Shown here one piece after another: positions 1 through 7,493 of a DNA stretch of 9,311 nt. The stretch is from contig CAHJWV010000397.1 in assembly GCA_903643055.1 (NCBI GenBank), forward strand, positions 1-9,311, read 5' to 3'. The stretch comes from Burkholderiales bacterium. GTDB taxonomy: Bacteria > Pseudomonadota > Gammaproteobacteria > Burkholderiales > Burkholderiaceae. Each line of letters opens with the position of its first letter. Positions within the stretch are counted from its first letter, which is position 1. Under the pieces are notes generated by a model, which did no database searches, was not told where the DNA came from, and worked only from the letters and a program-made list of their open reading frames with translations. Both the position numbers and the translations under genes were made by a program.

Positions 1-27
1 CTTTGTCGCCGAAACGCCTGCACTCAT
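1..27 (-). CDS. Possible start of a further gene downstream of thiDE (partial)
   Basis: After the thiDE stop there are 20 bases and then an ATG (25-27 on the plus strand as cat). A modest Shine-Dalgarno-like CAGGG lies a few bases upstream. The nine codons before the window edge are open and read MSAGVSATK. The spacing resembles the rest of the operon, so this may be the next co-transcribed gene. Nine residues cannot identify a family, and chance is a real possibility. Confidence 0.3.
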
Positions 28-47
28 CAAACCCTGATTCGACCGCC

Positions 48-1571
48 TCAGGCCAACGCTCCCTCACGCGTTGAAGTGAATCGCGCCACGCAAGCCATGA
101 AGGCGGCCGCCGCGCTGCGTGAATCGCCTGCTTGTGTCAGCGCGCTGACCACCGCCACTGAATCGACCCCGCAGGCCATCACCGCCGGTGCACGCTCCAG
201 GCTGATGCCGCCGATGGCCACCACCGGATAAGCAGGCTTGCAGTGCGCCGCCCAGCTGCGAAGGCGCTGCAGCCCGACCGGCGCATAAGCCATCGCTTTC
301 AAGGTCGTCGGATAGACCGGGCCGATCGCGATGCAGCTGGGCCGCAAGGCATGCGCGCGTGAGATCTCGAGCGGCGTGTGCGTGCTCAGACCAAGGCGCA
401 GGCCGGCCGCGCGCAGCGCTGCCCAGTCGGCGGTGGCCATGTCTTCCTGACCGAGGTGAACGCCGTAAGCGCCCAGTTCCAGCGCGTCCTGCCAATGGTC
501 GTTGATGAACAACTGCGCGCCAGGCACCGCACCCGCCGCACGCACCGCCGCACGCAGCTGCGCGAACAGCTCAGGCTGCGGCAAGCTCCCTTCCTTGATG
601 CGCAACTGCAATGTGCGAACGCCACAGCTCAGCGCATGCTCGATCCAGTCGGCGCTCGGCAGCACCGCGTAAAAGCCCAGCGGGTGTGCGGGTGGCGGAA
701 ACGCTGTGGCGGCCCGCACTGATTGGGCTGCCCCCTCATCGTGACGATGCCGCGCCGGGCTTGCGTCATCGCTCCAGTGGAAGGTGGGGAGGGCGTCGCT
801 TGTCAACACGGGCGCCGCGTTCATGTGGGGCCGCCCCGGGCCTTCGGTGCGCGCCTGGGCCTGGCCCGCGGTGGCCCGCAGCTTGGCTTCGCAGCAGGCA
901 TCGAACACGTTCCAGCCTTGCGCCAGCATGCCGGCCAGCGCCGCTGAAAACACGCAGCCGCTGCCGTGGGCCGAGCCGGGCAAGCGCGTGGCTTGAAGCC
1001 ACGCGGATCGATCGCCGTGCATCACCCGATCGACGCTGAACGGCCCCTCGGCATGGCCTCCTTTGAGCACCACCGCGCCGCCGCTCCACGCGCGCAGGCC
1101 GTCGAGATGGTGAAGCACGTCACTGGGCGACACCTGCAGCAGCGCTGCTGCTTCCGGCAGGTTGGGCGTGATCACGTCGGCGCGGCGCATCAGTGCACGC
1201 AGCGCTTCCATGCCCACTTCATCGCGATCGTAGGCATTCCAACCATTCGAGCCGCCCAGCACCGGATCGACGACGACCGGGCATCGGCGGCCGGCCAGAA
1301 AGTCGCTGACCTCCCGCGCCATGGCTGCAGAGCCCAGCATGCCGATCTTGATCGCCGCGGGCTCCCCGTCGCGCAACAAGGCCTGCAGCACCGAACGCAC
1401 GCTGAGCGGGTCCATCGGCAGCACCTGAATCAGGCCCTCGCTGTTCTGCACCGTCAGCGCGGTGATGGCGCTGCAGCCGTCCAGGCCCATCGCGGCCCAG
1501 ACGGCCAGATCGGCGGTGATGCCCGCGCCATGCACCGGGTCATGGCCGGCGATCGTCAACAAGCGTGTCAT
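48..1571 (-). CDS. thiDE: ThiD-ThiE fusion: HMP/HMP-P kinase and thiamine-phosphate synthase
   Basis: Cytosolic bifunctional enzyme of 507 residues that joins the two branches of thiamine synthesis. The N-terminal part (about 1-245) is a ribokinase-fold ThiD domain that phosphorylates HMP-P to HMP-PP. It shows TIAGHDPVHGAGI (6-18), VDPVLG (101-106), ITPNLPEAAALL (134-145), LKGGH (169-173) and the anion-hole motif HGSGC with Cys206. The C-terminal part (about 298-498) is an enterobacterial-style ThiE TIM barrel that couples HMP-PP to thiazole phosphate. It shows QLRIK (322-326), IND (356-358), VHLGQED (371-377), GLSTHT (394-399), GPVYPTTLK (417-425), VAIGGI (451-456) and VVSAL (474-478). An Ala/Pro/His-rich linker joins them. 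The ThiD domain departs from the usual SGGAGI and AKSGD signatures, having VHGAGI and SNGW. The start is the ATG 10 bases after the thiG stop, with an SD overlapping that stop. Last clear gene of the thi operon. Family assignment is secure; full kinase activity is inferred. Confidence 0.95.
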   Translation of the reverse strand: MTRLLTIAGHDPVHGAGITADLAVWAAMGLDGCSAITALTVQNSEGLIQVLPMDPLSVRSVLQALLRDGEPAAIKIGMLGSAAMAREVSDFLAGRRCPVVVDPVLGGSNGWNAYDRDEVGMEALRALMRRADVITPNLPEAAALLQVSPSDVLHHLDGLRAWSGGAVVLKGGHAEGPFSVDRVMHGDRSAWLQATRLPGSAHGSGCVFSAALAGMLAQGWNVFDACCEAKLRATAGQAQARTEGPGRPHMNAAPVLTSDALPTFHWSDDASPARHRHDEGAAQSVRAATAFPPPAHPLGFYAVLPSADWIEHALSCGVRTLQLRIKEGSLPQPELFAQLRAAVRAAGAVPGAQLFINDHWQDALELGAYGVHLGQEDMATADWAALRAAGLRLGLSTHTPLEISRAHALRPSCIAIGPVYPTTLKAMAYAPVGLQRLRSWAAHCKPAYPVVAIGGISLERAPAVMACGVDSVAVVSALTQAGDSRSAAAAFMACVARFTSTREGALA

Positions 1572-1577
1572 GGGGTG

Positions 1578-1584
1578 CCCTTCA
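1578..1584 (-). promoter_or_regulatory. Ribosome binding site of thiDE overlapping the thiG stop codon
   Basis: The minus strand reads TGAAGGG, where TGA is the thiG stop and GAAGGG serves as the Shine-Dalgarno sequence. It lies 6 bases from the thiDE ATG. The same stop/SD overlap with the same 10-base gap occurs between thiC and thiO. This supports the chosen thiDE start and suggests translational coupling. Confidence 0.7.
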
Positions 1585-2406
1585 AGCTTGGTGCCAGAAC
1601 GGTGTGCCGACCGTCGGTGTCGAGGCCTGCGCGGTTTGCCGCTCGGGCATCAGCGCCGCTTCGAAGGCCGTGCGGCCCGCGTCCGTGGCCTGCGCAAACG
1701 CCTGCGCCATGCGCACCGGGTCACCGGCTTGCGCCACCGCGGTGTTCAGCAGCACCGCATCGAAACCCCACTCCATCACCTGCGCGGCATGCGAGGGCCG
1801 GCCGAGGCCCGCGTCAATGACCAGCACGGCGTTCGGCAAGCGCGAGCGCAGCGTCTGCAGCGCAGACGGGTTGACCGGGCCGCGGCCGGTGCCGATCGGC
1901 GCGGCCCACGGCATGATCGCCGCGCAGCCGGCGTCTTGCAGGCGCTGCGCAACGACCAGGTCATCGCTGGTGTACGCGAACACCTGAAAGCCTTCGCGTG
2001 CCAGCGTGCGCGCGGCCTCGACCGTGCCGAACGGGTCGGGTTGCAGCGTGTAGTCATCGCCGGTCACTTCGAGCTTGATCCACGAGGTGCCGAAGATCTC
2101 GCGCGCCATCTGCGCCAGCGTGATGGCGTCCTGCGCGTCATGGCAGCCAGCGGTGTTCGGCAGCACATGGCAACCCATCTGCTGCACGCGCTGCCAGAAG
2201 GCCTGGCCGCCGCCGTGCTCGGGTTGCAGCCGGCGCAGGCCCACCGTCAGCACCTGAGTGCCACTGGCCTTGACTGTGTCAGCCAGGCATTGCAGCGACG
2301 GGTAGCGCGCCGTGCCCAGCATCAAGCGGCTTTGCAATGGCACGCCGGCCACCGACCACGTCGCCGAGGTGGAGGGCGCTGTCGATGCTGGTGCGGACGC
2401 GTCCAT
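1582..2406 (-). CDS. thiG: Thiazole synthase ThiG
   Basis: Cytosolic TIM-barrel enzyme of 274 residues. It condenses deoxyxylulose 5-phosphate, dehydroglycine (from ThiO here) and sulfur from ThiS thiocarboxylate into the thiazole phosphate of thiamine. Family motifs visible in order are LGTARYPS (30-37), VLPNTAG (81-87), WIKLEV (109-114) with Lys111 as the expected Schiff-base lysine, [16 protein letters not shown] (161-176), [15 protein letters not shown] (196-210) and VLLNTAVA (218-225). Length is normal for the family, with about 18 extra Ala/Ser/Thr residues at the N-terminus. I chose the ATG two bases after the thiS stop; the longer open frame upstream (to 2736) only overlaps thiS and thiO. 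A GGGAGG Shine-Dalgarno sits in the last thiS codons. ThiG normally works as a complex with ThiS, which fits the tight spacing. Confidence 0.96.
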   Translation of the reverse strand: MDASAPASTAPSTSATWSVAGVPLQSRLMLGTARYPSLQCLADTVKASGTQVLTVGLRRLQPEHGGGQAFWQRVQQMGCHVLPNTAGCHDAQDAITLAQMAREIFGTSWIKLEVTGDDYTLQPDPFGTVEAARTLAREGFQVFAYTSDDLVVAQRLQDAGCAAIMPWAAPIGTGRGPVNPSALQTLRSRLPNAVLVIDAGLGRPSHAAQVMEWGFDAVLLNTAVAQAGDPVRMAQAFAQATDAGRTAFEAALMPERQTAQASTPTVGTPFWHQA

Positions 2407-2408
2407 CG

Positions 2409-2618
2409 TCAGCCTCCCGTCACCGGCGTGATCACGTCGATGCGGTCGCCCGGTTGAAGTGCTTGCGCGGCCCAGGCCGGCCGCGGCACGAAGACACGGT
2501 TGACCGCGCACGCGAAGGCGGCACCGAAGTCGTAGCCCTGCTGCTGCAGCAAGGCTTGCAAGCTCGGCGCCTCGGTGCGCAGGGCTTGTCCGTTCAAAGA
2601 GATGTCGAGGGATGTCAT
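2409..2618 (-). CDS. thiS: Sulfur carrier protein ThiS
   Basis: Ubiquitin-like sulfur carrier of 69 residues. Its C-terminal glycine is adenylated and converted to a thiocarboxylate that donates sulfur to ThiG. The protein ends exactly in TPVTGG, the diagnostic free GlyGly tail. It also has the beta-grasp pattern with an N-terminal LNGQ turn, a central AVNRVFVPR strand and [10 protein letters not shown] near the end. The ATG at 2616-2618 overlaps the thiO stop in an ATGA arrangement, so the two are probably coupled. A GGGAG Shine-Dalgarno lies in the last thiO codons. A longer frame exists upstream but covers thiO coding sequence. The activating enzyme (ThiF, or a MoeB/HesA-type substitute) is not in this window. 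Confidence 0.95.
   Translation of the reverse strand: MTSLDISLNGQALRTEAPSLQALLQQQGYDFGAAFACAVNRVFVPRPAWAAQALQPGDRIDVITPVTGG
2413..2418 (-). promoter_or_regulatory. Ribosome binding site of thiG inside the ThiS GlyGly codons
   Basis: The minus strand carries GGGAGG six bases before the thiG ATG. These bases belong to the two glycine codons that end ThiS, so the same nucleotides encode the catalytic tail and form the thiG ribosome binding site. This strongly supports the thiG start used here. Confidence 0.7.
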
Positions 2619-3673
2619 CGAAAAAGCTCCCAAACCAGTTGATCGACCAGCGCCGGCGCGCAGAGATAACCGTGCCGGTACAGGCCGTTGAGCTGCCACA
2701 GGCCCCGGTGGTGGCGAAGGGCAGGGCAGTGGTCATCGAAGGCGGGCCGCAGCGCCGCGGCCATGCCGATCACGCGGGCCTCGCCGAAGGCCGGATGCAG
2801 GCTGTGCAATGCGCTGGCCAGCTCCAGAACGGAGCGCAGCGTAGGTGGGCCGCTGTCTTCGGATTCCAGCTCGGTGGCGCCGACCACGAAGCGATTGCCC
2901 GGCCGCGGCGCCACATACAGCTGGTAGCGCGGGTGCATCAGCCGCACCGGCCGCTGCAGGCGGATGCCCGCGCATTCCACGGCGATGAGTTCGCCGCGCA
3001 CGCCGCGCAACCCTGGCCAATCGGCGCGGGCCGCGACACCCCGGGTGTCGATCACCACGCCCTGGTGCGCGGCATCGCCTCGGGCCATCTCGGCCGCCAG
3101 CGCGAACGGGTCGGCCGGCTCGCCTTCGCGCCAATCCACCTTCAGCCGATCGAGCGCGACGCCCAATGCCGCCAGCAGTTCGTCATTCGCCAACTGCCCT
3201 TCGCCGTGAAGCAGCAGGCCGCGTTGAAAGCGGCCCGCGAGTGCCGGCTCTGCCGAGGCCAGGGCTTGCGCGTCCAGGCGCTGAAGCCGAGCCTGTTGTT
3301 CGGCTGGCAGCTTGTGACACAGCAGGCGCTCGAAGTGATCAAGGCTGCCGCCGTCCAGCGCATGCGCCAGCACCAGCGTGCCGGCGCGGCGAAAGTAGAC
3401 GCTGCAGCCGCTGTCGGCTTCCAGTTCGGCCAGCCATTGCGGCCACAGCGCCATCGAGCGCAGGGCCAGCTCGAACACCGCAGCATCGGCCACCGCCAGT
3501 TCGGCGATCGGCGACAGCATCGCCGCGGCCACCGCGCTGGCCGAGTGTGGATCGTCACGCTGCGCGCGGTCACGCAGGCTCACACGCCAGCCTGCGCGGG
3601 CGAGCCGCCATGCGCTCAGGCGACCGGCCAGGCCCGCGCCGGCAATCACTGCATCGAAAGAGGCGTTTCGCAT
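2615..3673 (-). CDS. thiO: FAD-dependent glycine oxidase ThiO
   Basis: Flavoprotein of 352 residues in the D-amino-acid oxidase (DAO) family. In thiamine synthesis it oxidises glycine to the imine (dehydroglycine) used by ThiG, replacing the tyrosine lyase ThiH of anaerobes and enterobacteria, so oxygen-using growth is implied. Visible features are the N-terminal dinucleotide-binding [10 protein letters not shown] (8-17), [14 protein letters not shown] (45-58), VRGELI (225-230), the substrate-side segment [12 protein letters not shown] (246-257) and GATELE (265-270). [14 protein letters not shown] (307-320) and [13 protein letters not shown] (329-341) hold arginines (about 309 and 333) that fit the two substrate-binding arginines of Bacillus ThiO. 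The ATG lies 10 bases after the thiC stop with a good SD; an in-frame upstream codon at 3742 lies inside thiC and is rejected. It overlaps thiS by four bases. ThiO is preferred over a catabolic DadA because of the operon. Confidence 0.94.
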   Translation of the reverse strand: MRNASFDAVIAGAGLAGRLSAWRLARAGWRVSLRDRAQRDDPHSASAVAAAMLSPIAELAVADAAVFELALRSMALWPQWLAELEADSGCSVYFRRAGTLVLAHALDGGSLDHFERLLCHKLPAEQQARLQRLDAQALASAEPALAGRFQRGLLLHGEGQLANDELLAALGVALDRLKVDWREGEPADPFALAAEMARGDAAHQGVVIDTRGVAARADWPGLRGVRGELIAVECAGIRLQRPVRLMHPRYQLYVAPRPGNRFVVGATELESEDSGPPTLRSVLELASALHSLHPAFGEARVIGMAAALRPAFDDHCPALRHHRGLWQLNGLYRHGYLCAPALVDQLVWELFR

Positions 3674-3679
3674 CAGCGG

Positions 3680-3683
3680 TCCT

Positions 3684-3686
<3 letters not shown>
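3680..3686 (-). promoter_or_regulatory. Ribosome binding site of thiO overlapping the thiC stop codon
   Basis: The minus strand reads TGAAGGA, with the thiC TGA stop forming the front of the Shine-Dalgarno GAAGGA, six bases before the thiO ATG. This decides the thiO start at 3673 and matches the layout of the thiG-thiDE junction. Confidence 0.7.
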
Positions 3687-5756
<2,070 letters not shown>

Positions 5757-5762
5757 GGGCGG

Positions 5763-5790
5763 ATTGTAGATCGCAGCGCGCGGGCTGCAA
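5763..5790 (-). promoter_or_regulatory. Sigma70-type promoter of the thi operon
   Basis: The minus strand has TTGCAG (5790 to 5785) and TACAAT (5768 to 5763) separated by 16 bases. This is close to the TTGACA/TATAAT consensus in an otherwise GC-rich stretch. Transcription starting about seven bases downstream would begin right at the 5' edge of the TPP aptamer, which is the expected layout for a riboswitch-led operon. The start site itself is inferred. Confidence 0.65.
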
Positions 5791-5809
5791 TCTCTTCACC
5801 TGCGGCTAA

Positions 5810-5822
5810 CTCATTCAATGAG
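5810..5822. repeat. 13-bp palindrome upstream of the thi promoter
   Basis: CTCATT and AATGAG form a perfect 6-bp inverted repeat around a single central C. It is centred about 29 bases upstream of the -35 hexamer and between the peroxiredoxin gene and the thi promoter. It could be a regulator site, or part of the 3' end structure of the peroxiredoxin transcript. I recognise no specific regulator. Confidence 0.4.
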
Positions 5823-5827
5823 CGCAG

Positions 5828-5850
5828 CGGTCTTCATCGGATGAAGACCG
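5828..5850 (-). terminator. Perfect 10-bp hairpin downstream of the peroxiredoxin gene
   Basis: CGGTCTTCAT and ATGAAGACCG are perfectly complementary with a 3-base loop, 63 bases past the peroxiredoxin stop. The position suits a transcript end separating that gene from the thi promoter. There is no U-tract on either side, so it is not a textbook intrinsic terminator. A Rho-type end, an RNA-stabilising hairpin or an operator remain possible. Confidence 0.5.
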
Positions 5851-5912
5851 GGCCGCCGCGCCGCCGATCATCACGGCGCTGTTCAGAGGGCTTTCCTTCA
5901 GTGCCTTTTGGC

Positions 5913-6545
5913 TCAGTGCTTCCCGGCCAGCTTGCGCACTTCTTCGAGCGCCTTCTCGACGTTCTCGCCCGGCTCCATGCCGCCCACGGTGGCGGCCACT
6001 TTGCCATTGGGCGTCACGATGAAGGTGGTGCGTTCGGCGAAGTCGTGGTCGATCTCGACGCCCTTGGTGTCCTTGAACTCGCCCTTGCCGGCCTTGACCT
6101 GCAGATCGAAGTCTTTGGCGATGCGGCCATCGGCGTCAGACGCCACGGCGATCTTGCCGGCGCAGTAGGCCGGGTCGGCCGAGAACTCGTTCAGGCGCTT
6201 GATGCTGTCGAGCGACACGCCGACGATGCTGGCGCCCGCCGCAGCGAACTTGTCGTAGTTCTCGGCGAACTCATGCGCCTGGATGTTGCAGCCGCTGGTG
6301 TAGGCCGACGGATAGAAGTAGACGACGACCGGGCCTTTCTTCAGTGCGTCTTTCAGCGAGTAGCTGAATTCCTTGCCCGCCTTCGACGCTTCGGCCTTGA
6401 AGGCGGGGGCTTTGTCGCCGGCCTTCAGGGCGGCAAAGGCCGACGTGGCCGAAGCGACCGACAGTGCGGCCAGCAGGCCGGCGACGGCGAAGCGCGCCGT
6501 GATGCTGAAAGTGCGGGAAGAAGGGGTGTGCGAGTTGTTATTCAT
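5913..6545 (-). CDS. Exported peroxiredoxin, AhpC/TSA (BCP/PrxQ-like) family
   Basis: Protein of 210 residues predicted to reduce peroxides outside the cytoplasm. Residues 1-38 look like a Sec signal peptide: arginines at 11 and 18, a hydrophobic stretch FAVAGLLAALSVA, and an AFA cleavage site before ALKAGDKAPAF. The mature part is a thioredoxin-fold peroxiredoxin. VVVYFYPSAYTSGC (73-86) gives the PxxxTxxC signature with Cys86 as the peroxidatic cysteine, and Arg172 in ERTTFIV fits the conserved catalytic arginine. E. coli BCP has a resolving cysteine five residues on; here that position is His91. The only other cysteine is Cys128, so resolution may use the helix-3 position known from other PrxQ proteins, or an outside thiol. 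The start is set by a GGAGA Shine-Dalgarno five bases before the ATG. It appears to be its own transcription unit. Family is sure; substrate and reductant are unknown. Confidence 0.9.
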   Translation of the reverse strand: MNNNSHTPSSRTFSITARFAVAGLLAALSVASATSAFAALKAGDKAPAFKAEASKAGKEFSYSLKDALKKGPVVVYFYPSAYTSGCNIQAHEFAENYDKFAAAGASIVGVSLDSIKRLNEFSADPAYCAGKIAVASDADGRIAKDFDLQVKAGKGEFKDTKGVEIDHDFAERTTFIVTPNGKVAATVGGMEPGENVEKALEEVRKLAGKH

Positions 6546-6746
6546 GGGGTTCTCCGGTGTTCAAGGGAATGAGCGCGGGCCGCGGCAGTGGGTGGCCGGC
6601 AGCCCAGCCAAAATCAGCATAGAGAGATTGGGAGACGTGTGCTTGCGCCTGCGCTTAAGCCATGCATTCCGCCGTGCCATTTCGGCATGCATCGATTTTT
6701 TGATGGGATCGGACGAACGCGTGACCTGGGTGCTGCGCGCGGGCAA

Positions 6747-6830
6747 GTCCGGCGTCTTTGCTTCTATGAAAAGCTGGGCTTTCGCATGTCGGAAGTGGCG
6801 ATGGAGCGAACCGCGAAGCCAGCTTCGTGA
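6747..6830 (+). pseudogene. Possible C-terminal remnant of a GNAT acetyltransferase
   Basis: The plus strand encodes RLCFYEKLGFRMSEVAMER followed closely by a TGA stop at 6828-6830. FYEKLGF is the hallmark of motif B near the C-terminus of GNAT-family N-acetyltransferases, and a Met-Glu-Arg ending shortly after it is common in them. Upstream in the same frame (from a GTG at 6588) there is no acetyl-CoA-binding motif A, and I saw none in the other frames. If real, this is a decayed gene of which only about 25 codons survive. It is the only plus-strand coding trace in the window. Chance similarity over so few residues cannot be excluded. Confidence 0.4.
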
Positions 6831-6855
6831 CGCACGGCACGTCTCTGTGCGTCAC
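6827..6855. repeat. Inverted repeat, 9-bp arms and 11-base loop
   Basis: GTGACGCAC and GTGCGTCAC are perfectly complementary around an 11-base spacer. It directly adjoins a smaller hairpin, CGAAGC-CA-GCTTCG, at 6814-6827. It lies 30 bases beyond the rhombosortase stop and just after the acetyltransferase remnant stop, so it may serve as a terminator for either direction. No U-tract follows on either strand. A dimeric protein-binding site is an alternative. Confidence 0.5.
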
Positions 6856-6885
6856 ACCCTGCTGCGCGATACGCTGAGCTGCGAT

Positions 6886-7488
6886 TCAACCCGCTCGGCT
6901 GCAAGCTGAGCGGGTTCGCTGCCACAGGCGGGCCGCAGCGAAACACAGTAATCCGGCCACCAAGCCGCTGGCATGTGCCATTGGCGCGATGGCGATGTCC
7001 CAGCCTTCAGGGTGCAACAGCGGCCCGCGCCAAGGCGTTTCGCTGATGACCTTCACCAGCAGCCCGCCCAACACCAACACGCCGACGACTCGCTGACCAC
7101 GGTGGCCATCGGCAACCAGTTGTGCGGCAGCGATCGCCACCCCTGCATGCACGACGCCCGACAGGCCGCCGTAGTGGCGCAGGCTCGGTTCGATCCACAA
7201 GCCGATCTGCGTCAAAGGCCAGGCAATCGCCCAGGCCACGGCCAGGCTCGACGGCACACGTGCCACCCAGCCGAAGGCAGCGGTGAGCAACACCCCGGCG
7301 ACATTGCCGGCGATGTGCATCCGGCTGAAGTGAACAAAAGCCGCAGTCCATGCGCGCCACGGTTGCGTTAGCACCAAGTCGGGTTGCCAATCGAGCCGGT
7401 GCGTGTCAACACCCTGCCCGATGGCCGCACCGATCAACAAGCCGCACGCCACGGCGCACCAGGCCACGCCGGGCTCGCGGTAACGCAT
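6886..7488 (-). CDS. rrtA: Rhombosortase-type rhomboid family intramembrane serine protease
   Basis: Integral membrane protein of 200 residues with several hydrophobic helices, the size of a minimal rhomboid. Family motifs are QPWRAWTAAFVHFSRMHIAGN (about 42-62, with His52, His58 and Asn62), the nucleophile motif YGGLSGVVHAG (about 106-116) with Ser110, and PMAHASG (about 169-175) with the catalytic His172. The PWR...FVH...H...N, GLSGVxH and AH pattern fits rhombosortases, which process proteins bearing a C-terminal GlyGly-CTERM anchor during export to the cell surface. I chose the ATG at 7486-7488, five bases after the glnE stop; a GTG at 7519-7521 would add 11 residues and overlap glnE. No clear Shine-Dalgarno is seen, so coupling to glnE translation is likely. 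No GlyGly-CTERM substrate lies in this window. A generic rhomboid protease is the alternative. Confidence 0.8.
   Translation of the reverse strand: MRYREPGVAWCAVACGLLIGAAIGQGVDTHRLDWQPDLVLTQPWRAWTAAFVHFSRMHIAGNVAGVLLTAAFGWVARVPSSLAVAWAIAWPLTQIGLWIEPSLRHYGGLSGVVHAGVAIAAAQLVADGHRGQRVVGVLVLGGLLVKVISETPWRGPLLHPEGWDIAIAPMAHASGLVAGLLCFAAARLWQRTRSACSRAG
6888..6916 (-). terminator. 12-bp hairpin covering the end of the rhombosortase gene
   Basis: AACCCGCTCGGC and GCTGAGCGGGTT pair over 12 positions (one G-T) with a 5-base loop TGCAA. The stem covers roughly the last nine codons and part of the TGA stop. The stem is GC-rich, but there is no long U run after it (GGGTTGAATC on the minus strand). It is a likely transcript end for glnE-rrtA, though an intrinsic terminator lying inside coding sequence is unusual. 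Confidence 0.5.
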
Positions 7489-7493
7489 CGGTG

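Larger units (their letters stand above)
6546..6885. other. Gene-poor spacer between the peroxiredoxin and rhombosortase genes
   Basis: About 340 bases with no convincing complete gene on either strand. It should hold the peroxiredoxin promoter; only a weak TATGCT (minus strand, 6621 to 6616) without a matching -35 was seen. Other contents are a locally AT-rich patch with a T run near 6700 and two ATGCAT sites near 6662 and 6687. Further right lie a plus-strand stretch resembling an acetyltransferase end and inverted repeats at 6814-6827 and 6827-6855. Confidence 0.6.

Noticed and set aside
1462..2457. Plus-strand open frame opposite thiG and the thiDE start
   Set aside because: It is a shadow of thiG; the product is Arg-rich with no domain, while the minus strand gives a full-length ThiG with all motifs.
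2407..2736. Extended N-terminus for ThiG using the frame open up to 2736
   Set aside because: The extension covers thiS and the thiO end out of frame, has no family similarity, and a good Shine-Dalgarno sits just before the ATG at 2406.
5841..6572. Plus-strand open frame of 243 codons opposite the peroxiredoxin
   Set aside because: It is antisense to a full peroxiredoxin gene with signal peptide and catalytic motif, and resembles no family.
6655..6946. Short minus-strand frames across the spacer right of the peroxiredoxin
   Set aside because: They lack ribosome binding sites and family features, overlap the inverted repeats, and one runs through the end of the rhombosortase gene.
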